64,000 nucleotides of DNA from Trichobilharzia regenti (lineage: Eukaryota; Platyhelminthes; Trematoda; Strigeidida; Schistosomatidae). Below are positions 55,001-57,940 of the stretch, piece after piece; positions within the stretch are counted from its first letter, which is position 1; every line of letters begins with the position of its first letter. A program made the position numbers and the translations under genes. The stretch covers positions 81,752,903 to 81,816,902 of the forward strand of contig OX235262.1 in NCBI GenBank assembly GCA_944472135.2. The letters run 5' to 3'. The notes under the pieces are model-generated. The model was not told the DNA's origin, did not search any database, and saw only the letters and a list, made by a program, of their open reading frames with translations.

Positions 55001-57925
55001 GACACTAAGTGCTCCAATATAAAATTAACAGCGTGACTTTAAGAGATTATCGATAGTGTATTATTGGCCTCAGAGTGAGAAGATAGAGGACCTGACTGTG
55101 GAGTAGTATCAGCAGTTAGAAAGCAGGATGGTGACGTGGAAAGATGACACAGAAAAAAGTGAGTGATCAGGAATGCTTCGTGTATATTTACAGGTGTGGG
55201 AGGTTGTTACTTCCCAACTTTCCACACCACAGAAGTTTATAGTTTTCTTGGGGCGCCCGAAACAGAAAGTGAACTAGTACTCAGTGACGTCGCAACCCAG
55301 AGGACAGCTAATTGAGGTCGGTCACACACGGTATGTGTGAATTGGTTTATAGAGTTGTCGCCGTATAAGAGGCTTATCGCCAACTATGGACCACAGTAGG
55401 ATAAATCAGGATGTACAATTTTTGTGTCCAACCATTCCTAACACCCCTCTCTCCAGCGTGACGAGGAAGCACACTTGGCACGCTGGTCATCTGAGGAAAA
55501 TATCAAGCTACTGCTATATCTGTTTTCAGTATACGAATTCCCCCCAAAGATCACAGCATGGTGTTACACCATACACTACATCCAAACTGTCATCAGTCTA
55601 ATAACTATCCTAAAACACTTTCTGTCATTGTAGGACCTACAGGAACATCACCTCCAACCAGTGCACATTCGTGAGTCTTACAAACAACGAAAACCCGACC
55701 AAAAACTGGAACATAATACTTCAACGAAATAAACACTATTTATCACATACCTTTCAGATTCAAATTCTCGTTTTCCTTATCTTCTATTTGTTGTTGAAAC
55801 TCATCAATTAAACCTGACAAGAGAACAAAATGAAACATTTCCAAACTATGTGCACAACAATGCATATAAACATGAAAACAATTCACTGAGAATTCATAAG
55901 CTCATATACCCAATATAGGCTGTGGTCTCCTAATAGTTGTTTTGCCGTGAACCGATAAAAAATAACTGTAAACATTTAATTTAATCATTGGAATTTCAGC
56001 ACTAACATAATCTTAACATCAAGTATGCCAACCACCGTTTGCTACTACTACGTAAAGCGGTAGTACTTTGACAACTGACGAATGACGAGGCATTCAAGAC
56101 CTAAACGAAACCCAGACTCTTCTTAGGAAATCAATTTTTCACAAGTTTCGTAAAACCTGAGGAGTGGGAAGGATATTTTTTTACGCAAATGGTAACAGGC
56201 TGCTACCGCAGTGATTACCACGTGCGTCACAGTGATCTCTTGAAAATGTGCTCAGTGATGTTCTAATTTTAGATTAATGGAACCCTTATTTTTCTAACAG
56301 AACACTTAGTCCGTTGTCCATGGTCACCAGCATTCTTTATTTTACTTTCGACCACTTGAGCCAATTATACTTCGCGAAATACATAGCGTAAGGTGAAAGT
56401 CACACTGCCGAGCAAAATGTAGTAGAGAAATTCTATCGTCTAGTTTACAAAGAATACCAGTCAGCCCATAGCTGCTGGTGGTTTCTCATCAGTAATTTAC
56501 GTTGCACCACTAACTTTGTTCTGAAAACAATACCAAGCATATCAAACAATGAAATTTAAGTAGCTTGTTGTACAAAGGAAAACAGGAATAAGTTCCTCAC
56601 TTTAATTATAGTCATCTCTTTTCCATTCTTTTTTACTGGGAACCTCAGTTTTAATGACGTCCACTACTAATCAGTTACAGTATCAATAAGATGACATTGT
56701 CGTTTCCCATGCAGAGATTACGATGTGAATTTGGACTGAACAACATGGCCACGTACCAAATTTTAGAAAAACCAACAAATGTGAAATTAGCATTGATTCA
56801 TGAATTCACAAGTCTCAGTAGGAGTCGTCGGAAGATTGTGTTTTAGATTACTGAAAGCCTGTTATTATGATCCATTTGGTTTAGATTAGCAGATCTGTCA
56901 CGTTTCCTAAAGTCTAAATGTTCATAACTTCACAGGAATACAACTGTGACAACTAAATTCTATAGGCGGATGATAAATTATCACTCTCTTTGTATCGACA
57001 CATGAACTGAGGGACAATACTTATTTTCGGTCTTCATGTATCTCTTTTTGTTAACCACTCAGACTAACGTATATAATCATAATCATGTTTGTACAATATT
57101 CAGTTGAGTCACAGCTAAATTTACGAAATCACTAAATACGGCCTTTTCACAACTGAGGCATGGATATTAACATCTGACATAAGAATGAATCCTAACAGAA
57201 AAACACTAAGCATGTTTACCTTCTCTTTTACGTATATCAGTCAGCAACTTTGATCTTTGATACTCCCAGTCAGCAGTCAGACAACTGATCTTTGATTCAT
57301 AATTTGAACGTATGGATTCCTTTTCTCTGTCACAATTACTCAATTCCTTTTCAAGCAGTTCAAATACAGAGGTTTCGTCCAGTAGATTCCCCTTCTTAGC
57401 AGGAGTTTGGGAGGAAGTTACTAACAACTCAGCATATTTCATTTTCAACTCGTTATAGTGGTCAATAAAGCCAGATAAAGTTTCCTCCAAAGAAACTGTA
57501 CTTAATTCTCGAATTTCAGCGAACAATCCATTTTGTAGACCTTTGGCAAACTGACCTATTTGGTAGACGAATCTCTCCTCTGCCTTTGCGGAATTTCTAC
57601 ACGAAATATCGAATAATTTTTCATCCGCAAGCATAGATCTCATTTGTCTACTATACAACGAAAATGAATTAACAACTTCGGACAAGCGGTCCTTGATATT
57701 ATTCAGATCTGAATGCAGAGTACCGCAGGACATTTGAGACACCTCGCTCTGCATTTGATTAACTGCAAATCCACTGTCATCCACATTCTTTTTCAGACGC
57801 TGAGAATCGTCTGACTCTAACACAGTACCAAGACCTAAAACATCCTTCTTTATACAGCTTATGTCAGAAGCTGTTGTGCCAAGCACTGCACACGAATCCT
57901 CCTCCATGGTTCTCTGTCAAGTGTT
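9784..57925 (-). CDS. Large coiled-coil protein of unknown identity, 12 exons over 48 kb
   Basis: Exons in order of translation: 57925-57220, 55813-55751, 43152-43090, 41511-41449, 39398-39292, 34719-34639, 31021-30878, 27779-27569, 23119-22833, 21899-21585, 15539-15324 and 9945-9784. All have AG acceptors and GT donors and all phases agree, giving 799 residues, or 757 with one copy of the 63-nt exon. Residues 1-310 are rich in heptads; a middle part contains [14 protein letters not shown]; residues 370-420 form a second coiled coil ([19 protein letters not shown]). The last 400 residues are Ser/Pro-rich and basic, probably disordered. I do not recognise the family; a centrosomal, spindle or vesicle-tether role would be a guess. 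Every large intron is loaded with retroelements. Confidence 0.8.
12155..12340. repeat. Inverted repeat arm, left (partner 13316-13525)
   Basis: About 180 bp, including AAGAGCGTACTGAGTTCAGC, recurs as its reverse complement at 13316-13525. It brackets the GIY-YIG part of PLE-4. Confidence 0.85.
12756..13115 (+). pseudogene. PLE-4 GIY-YIG endonuclease fragment
   Basis: 119-residue open stretch. The GIY-YIG signature appears as VYKFTC...SYIGRTERR with an RFSEH motif behind it, typical of Penelope endonucleases, which nick DNA for target-primed reverse transcription. It lacks the upstream polymerase, so it is a remnant. Confidence 0.75.
13141..13203. repeat. Hairpin at the centre of the PLE-4 palindrome
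   Basis: Arms 13141-13162 and 13182-13203 pair at 21 of 22 positions around a 19-nt loop. Loop plus right arm also recur directly at 12371-12403 (GAAGTTACAGCCAAAGATTA). Confidence 0.85.
13205..13525 (-). mobile_element. Inverted 3' part of PLE-4
   Basis: 13205-13300 is the reverse complement of the GIY-YIG C-terminus and 3' flank at 13040-13135, followed by the outer inverted arm 13316-13525. Confidence 0.75.
14770..15125 (+). mobile_element. Very decayed PLE GIY-YIG relic
   Basis: Translated pieces resemble the GIY-YIG region ([20 protein letters not shown]) with several stops behind. It lies next to the 5' end of RTE-B copy 2. Confidence 0.45.
15324..15539 (-). CDS. Coiled-coil gene exon
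   Basis: 72 codons, phase 0-0, beginning [18 protein letters not shown] and ending PRSGPMKQ. Acceptor TTTTCAG, donor GTAAGG. Confidence 0.8.
15725..16589 (+). mobile_element. Penelope-like element PLE-1, first half
   Basis: Reverse-transcriptase palm motif [14 protein letters not shown], then [35 protein letters not shown] and the GIY-YIG start [21 protein letters not shown] frame change occurs near 16090 (compare 32250). The coding sequence breaks at 16589 and resumes at 20771; RTE-A copy 1 sits between. Confidence 0.87.
16583..16589 (+). repeat. TSD of RTE-A copy 1 (left; right copy 20764-20770)
   Basis: GACAGAG on both sides of the insertion. Removing the insert restores the PLE-1 reading seen uninterrupted at 32750-32800 ([20 protein letters not shown]). 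Confidence 0.75.
16773..18605 (-). pseudogene. RTE-A copy 1 reverse transcriptase ORF
   Basis: Open for 610 residues; reverse transcriptase blocks [36 protein letters not shown] (A), [18 protein letters not shown] (B), [15 protein letters not shown] (C), then the thumb region and [10 protein letters not shown] near the C-terminus. The palm motifs are intact, but upstream frame breaks cut it off from the endonuclease. Confidence 0.88.
19221..19606 (+). mobile_element. RTE-A 3' fragment inserted in RTE-A copy 1, opposite strand
   Basis: Encodes the RTE-A C-terminus on the + strand ([19 protein letters not shown] through QWRRCIQSL stop), then the 3' UTR and a CAGA tail. Flanked by the 9-bp TSD CCATAGGTG at 19212-19220 and 19607-19615. 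It interrupts the endonuclease reading exactly where copy 3 reads through. Confidence 0.9.
20169..20663 (-). CDS. RTE-A copy 1, ORF1-like frame
   Basis: 164 codons, beginning [20 protein letters not shown], overlapping the start of the endonuclease frame in another frame. A colinear 165-codon frame exists in copy 3 (54861-54364), differing in length by one codon. No zinc knuckle or other domain is seen. Could be ORF1 or a 5' UTR that happens to be open. Confidence 0.4.
   Translation of the reverse strand: MRSYHARKVVWIVVKQKAATLSNIMINTKSQNFMPDRPWPGLTTTALPAAVSQGRSDKYATEAHQTKENKQKQAACDRPRAVVPWALRSRNQLPRCGQPGSNNRPHNPKCTRNLSTTHSSFFHHLYHLAFLPVMQLLDLIALHFLSTLRPLKTMEAKKPPPTAS
20687..20753 (-). ncRNA. 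HDV-like ribozyme candidate at the RTE-A copy 1 5' end
   Basis: On the - strand: P1 CCCGACC (20753-20747) with GGTCGGG (20722-20716); P2 AGCTTG (20743-20738) with CAAGCT (20692-20687). The P1-P2 crossing gives the HDV-type nested pseudoknot order P1, P2, P1', P2'. HDV-like ribozymes at the 5' ends of R2 and RTE LINEs are established. P3, P1.1 and the catalytic C were only partly placed. Confidence 0.55.
20771..21130 (+). mobile_element. Penelope-like element PLE-1, second half after the RTE-A insertion
   Basis: Continues PLE-1 with [18 protein letters not shown] and [12 protein letters not shown], matching 32790-32870. The 3' flank shares GATGAAAGCTTCG... with PLE-1b near 33030. Confidence 0.85.
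21585..21899 (-). CDS. Coiled-coil gene exon, Pro/Ser-rich
   Basis: 105 codons in phase 0-0, beginning [16 protein letters not shown] and ending near FPPKGFDV. Acceptor TTTCAG, donor GTAAGT. Confidence 0.82.
21966..22013. repeat. (TA)n microsatellite in an intron
   Basis: About 24 TA units, some 65 nt upstream of the acceptor of exon 21899-21585. Confidence 0.95.
22014..22832 (-). other. Intron of the coiled-coil gene, nothing recognised
   Basis: No transposon domain or exon recognised. Confidence 0.5.
22833..23119 (-). CDS. Coiled-coil gene exon, Pro/Ser-rich
   Basis: Begins [18 protein letters not shown] and includes [15 protein letters not shown]. Acceptor ATACAG, donor GTAAGT. Low-complexity composition suggests disorder. 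Confidence 0.8.
23553..24485 (+). pseudogene. RTE-B copy 1 endonuclease
   Basis: Apurinic-like endonuclease of the exonuclease III fold: [25 protein letters not shown] (catalytic Glu), [19 protein letters not shown] (catalytic Asp), [15 protein letters not shown] (catalytic Asp-His). All catalytic motifs are present. The frame is lost at about 24420, just after the endonuclease. Confidence 0.88.
24496..25278 (+). pseudogene. RTE-B copy 1 reverse transcriptase, N-terminal part
   Basis: Includes [20 protein letters not shown] and [18 protein letters not shown] frame change at about 25230 moves the reading to the next piece. Confidence 0.85.
25256..25990 (+). pseudogene. RTE-B copy 1 reverse transcriptase, palm
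   Basis: Motifs [35 protein letters not shown] (A), [16 protein letters not shown] (B) and [12 protein letters not shown] (C, FADD). The frame is left near 25860. Confidence 0.87.
25978..26559 (+). pseudogene. RTE-B copy 1 reverse transcriptase, C-terminus
   Basis: Includes [30 protein letters not shown] and [19 protein letters not shown], ending with the ORF stop at 26557-26559; the family 3' end overlaps the last codons. Confidence 0.87.
26574..26800 (+). mobile_element. SINE-A copy directly after RTE-B copy 1
   Basis: tRNA-like head (ACTCAGCGGTAGAATGC, box B GGGGTTCAGTTCC), the RTE-B 5' UTR-like body (CCCCGTAAAAAACACTACCG through GCTACTGAAACTTC) and the RTE-B-like tail GTTGAAGCCCTATACTCC. 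Lies right behind the A-rich tail of RTE-B. Confidence 0.75.
27569..27779 (-). CDS. Coiled-coil gene exon
   Basis: Encodes [20 protein letters not shown], then [15 protein letters not shown] and a serine-rich stretch. Ends in phase 1 (GAT A) before GTAAGT. Confidence 0.83.
28330..28560 (+). mobile_element. Decayed LINE reverse-transcriptase relic
   Basis: Contains [10 protein letters not shown] and [10 protein letters not shown], resembling the RTE-A palm around motif C, with stops between. Family not certain. The surrounding 27780-29000 shows nothing else. Confidence 0.45.
29030..30735 (-). mobile_element. Penelope-like element PLE-5, split by an inserted repeat
   Basis: - strand: motif YMDDTF region at 30690-30580, then (after the inserted block) [36 protein letters not shown] and the GIY-YIG domain [20 protein letters not shown] (29310-29086) with a frame change between. 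The block 29738-30578 lies between palm and linker. Confidence 0.85.
29738..30578 (+). mobile_element. Dispersed GC-richer repeat R1, copy 1, with LINE C-terminus attached
   Basis: 29738-30270 is almost identical to 37992-38530. From 30271 it differs: 30380-30578 encodes [19 protein letters not shown] and [13 protein letters not shown], resembling the end of an RTE-type polyprotein. It lies inside PLE-5. Confidence 0.75.
30878..31021 (-). CDS. Coiled-coil gene exon
   Basis: 48 codons, phase 0-0, including [19 protein letters not shown], a strong coiled coil. The acceptor TTTTTTTTACAG is followed upstream by a (TA)n tract at 31037-31075. Confidence 0.83.
31037..31075. repeat. (TA)n microsatellite next to a splice acceptor
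   Basis: About 19 TA units starting 16 nt upstream (on the - strand) of exon 31021-30878. Confidence 0.95.
31256..31490 (+). mobile_element. SINE-A copy
   Basis: tRNA-like head with box A TATAGCGGTTAGGACGC and box B GGGGTTCGATCCCC, body GGTAAAGAGGAAAGGTTGGG through GCTACAGAAACTTCAAG, tail GAGGCCCTATGTTCCACTGG. Possible short TSD AATGGC on each side. Confidence 0.85.
31529..33075 (+). mobile_element. Penelope-like element PLE-1b
   Basis: Same family as 15725-21130 but uninterrupted: [75 protein letters not shown], and the end [20 protein letters not shown]. Several frame changes and stops, including near 31725, 31975 and 32450. It is the reference that shows what is missing in PLE-1. Confidence 0.87.
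33076..33889. other. Intron sequence, nothing recognised
   Basis: No transposon domain or exon seen. Confidence 0.5.
33890..34115 (+). mobile_element. RTE-A 3' end fragment
   Basis: Encodes [10 protein letters not shown] and stop, then a 3' UTR resembling the RTE-A end (GATACATGGAGAGTATGGCA, TGTTCTAGGTTAAAAC). Opposite in orientation to the large RTE-A copies. Confidence 0.65.
34639..34719 (-). CDS. Coiled-coil gene exon
   Basis: 27 codons, phase 0-0, encoding [18 protein letters not shown], the least coiled-coil-like and probably most family-specific segment. Acceptor TTTAG, donor GTTAGT. Confidence 0.8.
35177..35521 (+). pseudogene. PLE-2 N-terminal domain, open part
   Basis: 114 open residues of the Penelope N-terminal region, ending at a stop created next to the inserted RTE-A tail. 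Confidence 0.7.
35530..35582 (+). mobile_element. Very short RTE-A 3' tail in PLE-2
   Basis: TGTGGCGACTGGACGTGCTG and GCAAAGTTCTATGTTGAAAC match the last 55 bp of RTE-A (compare 19543-19598). PLE-2 coding continues on both sides. Confidence 0.7.
36140..36330 (+). mobile_element. SINE-B copy in PLE-2
   Basis: tRNA-like head (box B GGGGTTCGAGCCC), body GGGCTACCGATATCCACGC, perfect 10-bp hairpin ATTCCATACT (36270-36279) with AGTATGGAAT (36294-36303), A-rich tail. Splits PLE-2 between a TTCGAA codon pair and [10 protein letters not shown]. Confidence 0.87.
37655..37672. repeat. (CT)n microsatellite
   Basis: Nine CT units. Confidence 0.8.
37868..37888. repeat. (CA)n microsatellite
   Basis: About ten CA units. 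Confidence 0.85.
37992..38592 (+). mobile_element. Dispersed repeat R1, copy 2, retroposon with hairpin 3' end
   Basis: Flanked by the 12-bp TSD AAAACGTCACTA (37980-37991 and 38593-38604). The 3' end holds a perfect hairpin CTTCATGAAC-tctt-GTTCATGAAG, a second one GGCTA...TAGCC, then a GTAAA tail. No complete ORF. These marks indicate target-primed retroposition. The first 540 bp match 29738-30270. Confidence 0.88.
38605..39291. other. Intron, nothing recognised
   Basis: No exon or transposon domain recognised between the R1 repeat and exon 39398-39292. Confidence 0.5.
39292..39398 (-). CDS. Coiled-coil gene exon
   Basis: Encodes [18 protein letters not shown] and [12 protein letters not shown]. 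Takes phase 1 from the 63-nt exon and ends in phase 0 before GTGTGT. Confidence 0.82.
39650..40671 (-). mobile_element. Penelope-like element PLE-3 with inverted end
   Basis: - strand from 40671: [15 protein letters not shown], a linker with an Asn/Asp-rich low-complexity stretch, [14 protein letters not shown], then [26 protein letters not shown] with [10 protein letters not shown]. One frame change near 40215. The polymerase part is absent; the block is directly abutted by an inverted copy of its own 3' end (40672-40870). Confidence 0.85.
39777..40220 (-). pseudogene. PLE-3 GIY-YIG endonuclease
   Basis: 147 residues, VYLIPC...[15 protein letters not shown] then [16 protein letters not shown] and a C-terminal KILLPLRR. 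Fused family partner upstream is shifted by one frame (40608-40165). Confidence 0.8.
40672..40870 (+). repeat. Inverted copy of the PLE-3 3' end
   Basis: Reverse complement of about 39650-39868 with some drift. It starts within the coding end (GGAAAATTCTACTACCCCTA) and runs through the 3' UTR. Confidence 0.87.
41340..41640. repeat. Duplicated exon unit a
   Basis: Exon 41511-41449 with its flanks recurs at 42880-43275 and, in part, 55714-55990. Shared flank marks: AATACTTCAATGAAATAAAC and AACATTTCCAAACTATATGC. Confidence 0.88.
41449..41511 (-). CDS. Coiled-coil gene, 63-nt exon copy a
   Basis: Encodes [20 protein letters not shown]. Together with the split glycine it is 21 residues, three heptads with I, F, I and L at core positions and N at one a position. 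Confidence 0.85.
41705..41955 (-). mobile_element. SINE-C, tRNA-derived SINE-like element
   Basis: On the - strand a tRNA-like head: GCGAGCCTGAATAGCTCAG (box A TAGCTCAGTGGTAATG) and box B GGGTTCGAATCTC, followed by about 130 bp of body. Only one copy in the window, so family status is inferred from the head. Confidence 0.6.
42268..42362 (+). repeat. Solo repeat shared with the PLE-7 3' flank
   Basis: Matches 47646-47728 (TTCTAGAAATCTCAGTGCCT region and ATCCGTCAATCTGC). The other copy lies about 100 bp behind a PLE GIY-YIG end, so this may be a solo PLE terminus. Confidence 0.55.
42880..43275. repeat. Duplicated exon unit b
   Basis: Matches unit a at a spacing of 1,641 bp measured at the exon. 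Similarity stops at 43275, close to the start of PLE-6. Confidence 0.87.
43090..43152 (-). CDS. Coiled-coil gene, 63-nt exon copy b
   Basis: Encodes [20 protein letters not shown], same length, same phase and same splice sites as copies a and c. Confidence 0.85.
43330..44347 (+). mobile_element. Penelope-like element PLE-6, first part
   Basis: Decayed reverse transcriptase: [38 protein letters not shown] and [18 protein letters not shown], ending at the YMDD codons. Stops and frame changes are frequent. The reading resumes at 45280. Confidence 0.8.
44335..44347 (+). repeat. TSD of RTE-B copy 3 in the YMDD codons (right copy 45280-45292)
   Basis: ATATGGATGATAT, 13 bp, on both sides of the insert. 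It contains the codons TAT ATG GAT GAT or their last part in each copy. Confidence 0.9.
44348..45279 (+). mobile_element. RTE-B LINE copy 3, 5'-truncated
   Basis: Starts within the reverse transcriptase (AACCTGGACCGAAGTGAAGA, compare 25717) and runs to the family 3' end GTTGAAGCCCTATGTTCCAC and a tail of AAT units. Relative to copy 1 it has many 2-9 nt insertions, so all frames are broken. Confidence 0.9.
45280..46400 (+). mobile_element. Penelope-like element PLE-6, second part
   Basis: [20 protein letters not shown], then [38 protein letters not shown], the linker and GIY-YIG ([20 protein letters not shown]). The last 519 nt (45620-46138) are open. Confidence 0.86.
45620..46138 (+). pseudogene. 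PLE-6 linker and GIY-YIG endonuclease fragment
   Basis: 172 open residues from the VYRKP-type region to [20 protein letters not shown], cut short by a stop inside the endonuclease domain. Confidence 0.8.
46860..47728 (+). mobile_element. Penelope-like element PLE-7, 3' part
   Basis: Linker pieces, then 47164-47544 with [20 protein letters not shown] and [19 protein letters not shown]-terminal [13 protein letters not shown]. The GIY-YIG Tyr-Ile is replaced (ENTGR), suggesting an inactive domain. 3' flank contains the repeat shared with 42268-42362. Confidence 0.8.
47740..51184 (-). mobile_element. RTE-A LINE copy 2, old, main part
   Basis: Decayed along the whole length: 3' end with GACTGACTGATCGACTGG next to it, reverse transcriptase ([30 protein letters not shown]), endonuclease pieces to 51184. 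Interrupted by a younger 3' fragment (47916-48712). Its 5' continuation is 54963-55380, beyond copy 3. Confidence 0.85.
47916..48712 (-). mobile_element. RTE-A 3' fragment (young) inserted in copy 2
   Basis: 5'-truncated in the reverse transcriptase ([18 protein letters not shown]) and ending in a CAGA tail at 47919-47941. Almost identical to copy 1 (16577-17370), while the sequence on both sides is the old copy 2. A short TCTTT may be the TSD. Confidence 0.85.
51185..51195 (+). repeat. TSD of RTE-A copy 3 (right copy 54952-54962)
   Basis: CTAGAGTTCTG, 11 bp, at both ends of copy 3. Joining across it restores copy 2 (GCTAGAGTTCTG to GGCTAGTGATACC). Confidence 0.9.
51363..53360 (-). CDS. RTE-A copy 3 reverse transcriptase ORF
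   Basis: 665 residues from [17 protein letters not shown] through palm motifs [35 protein letters not shown] (A), [18 protein letters not shown] (B), [15 protein letters not shown] (C), to [14 protein letters not shown] and [11 protein letters not shown]. In family terms this performs target-primed cDNA synthesis. Upstream it is cut off from the endonuclease by the frameshift near 53430, so the listed start is only the first Met of the open segment. Confidence 0.9.
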   Translation of the reverse strand: MNKTNPKVSKNHWISTASSELIDARRLIPASSEFNEERKLHKRKLTKSLRKDREQWWVTKAKEMEKALAIGNTRQLFRLITESGGRRQFISETISEKNGSLISSQDRRLERWKEHFEEQFNLPTATLNLPAIHHVPEWDIDTGPPSVGEVTKAISNLKRGKAAGPDGIIPEVFKYGGDILVCRLTEVLGKVWESETVPSDWGKSLIIPIFKKGNKSSCDNHRGISLTNIVSKILGSVIMHRLSRTREEQTRENQAGFRPGRGCIDHIFTLRQILEHRHTFRRPTIVIFLDLKAAFDSVDRKVLWQCLTVKGVPRKYIALIKALYSNSRSRVRAYGELSSELVTTSGVRQGCPLSPFLFNFIIDMLMEVSLTERSDLGIDLLPGNNLMDLEYADDIVLLGEDADKMQSLLNTLSSNLRMFGMRFAPAKCKMLLQDWTTSTPNLVIGSEVIEHVDHFTYLGSCISTNGLIGDEISARIRKARAAFADLHHLWRRRDIRLSTKGRVYCSSVRSVLLYGSETWPIRVEDMKRLTAFDHRCLRSLSHVRWFHKISNVDVRRRVLGKEGKSIDEVIKLHRLRWLGHVVRMPNHRLPRRALLADIGSGWKRASGGQTKTWHQSMKSLTVKLSQVGRCRLPGWGPRDSRNQWLETIGDMAQNRCQWRRCIQSL
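53378..54415 (-). CDS. RTE-A copy 3 endonuclease ORF
   Basis: 345 residues: [26 protein letters not shown] (Glu), [19 protein letters not shown] (Asp-Asn), [13 protein letters not shown] and DTDHALVRA (Asp-His), the full set of exonuclease III-type catalytic motifs. After KRISE the frame shifts and ends at 53378. Confidence 0.9.
   Translation of the reverse strand: MSTKNDESQKTTTDSLLKPRHQFHIGAFNVRTLCQIGQQASLAKTLASRAIDVCCVSETRIQDPSVVIHLTPPGQQDESSKFTLRVSGDATASSRGLAGVGIALSTRAEKTLLDWIPVDSRMCAVRLNGSVRRRKDCTTRRCLFVISAYAPTDCSSDETKDEFYQKLSSLVRKAKRSDIVVLAGDFNAQVGKLCQSEKDVGGTYGVPCQRTDNGDRLLQFCSDNHLFLVSTNFKHKERHCLTWRPPSSNQRWTQIDHIAISYRWRGSVGDCRSFWNTCVDTDHALVRARVCLRLNGRRKQLAVKPSRPQLDQETKSLFEEELAKRISESTAVLTLEKPGRIFSQL
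54364..54861 (-). CDS. RTE-A copy 3, ORF1-like frame
   Basis: 165 codons beginning [20 protein letters not shown] and overlapping the start of the endonuclease ORF by 52 nt in another frame. Colinear with 20663-20169. The middle part [20 protein letters not shown] is identical in both. No known domain seen. Confidence 0.42.
   Translation of the reverse strand: MRFYHARQVVWIAVKQKAATSSNTMIQTNSQNFMPDRPWPGLTTTALPAAVSQGGSDKYATEAHKTTKNEQKQAACDRPQAVVPWALRSRNQLPRCGQPGSNNRPHNPKRTQNLSNPHLSLSSSSSLLPYLPPVMQLLYLMAPHSLFTLCPLKTTKAKKPPRIVS
54885..54950 (-). ncRNA. HDV-like ribozyme candidate at the RTE-A copy 3 5' end
   Basis: P1 CCCGACC (54950-54944) with GGTCGGG (54920-54914); P2 shortened by a 1-nt deletion relative to copy 1 (AGCT... 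with CAAGCT at 54890-54885). The P1 strand starts one base inside the TSD, so the predicted cleavage site coincides with the element start. Confidence 0.55.
54963..55380 (-). mobile_element. RTE-A copy 2, 5' continuation
   Basis: Continues the old copy beyond the copy 3 insertion with the start of the endonuclease region and 5' part (compare 54300-54700). It may reach further toward 55680, where similarity is no longer clear. Confidence 0.75.
55714..55990. repeat. Duplicated exon unit c
   Basis: Matches unit a over the exon, 36 bp on its downstream side and about 170 bp on its upstream side. The 12.6 kb between b and c consists mainly of retroelements. Confidence 0.87.
55751..55813 (-). CDS. 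Coiled-coil gene, 63-nt exon copy c
   Basis: Encodes [20 protein letters not shown] with a split Gly codon at each end (phase 1-1). Donor GTATGT, acceptor GTCAG. Differs from copy a by three residues. Confidence 0.85.
55991..57219 (-). other. First coding-side intron of the coiled-coil gene, nothing recognised
   Basis: No transposon domain, tRNA-like head or exon recognised. Confidence 0.5.
57220..57925 (-). CDS. Coiled-coil gene exon 1 (start codon)
   Basis: Start ATG at 57907 ([15 protein letters not shown]). An in-frame TGA at 57919-57917 in the 18-nt leader fixes this ATG as the first possible start. 229 codons plus one base, ending GAAG before the donor GTAAAC. The C-terminal third is heptad-rich ([16 protein letters not shown]). 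Confidence 0.85.
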
Positions 57926-57940
57926 CTGAAAAAAGTAGCT
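57926..57940 (-). promoter_or_regulatory. 3' splice acceptor just upstream of the start codon
   Basis: CTACTTTTTTCAG on the - strand ends at 57926, 18 nt before the ATG. It is either the end of a 5' UTR intron or a spliced-leader trans-splicing acceptor; trans-splicing is established in schistosomes. Sequence alone cannot choose. Confidence 0.6.
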
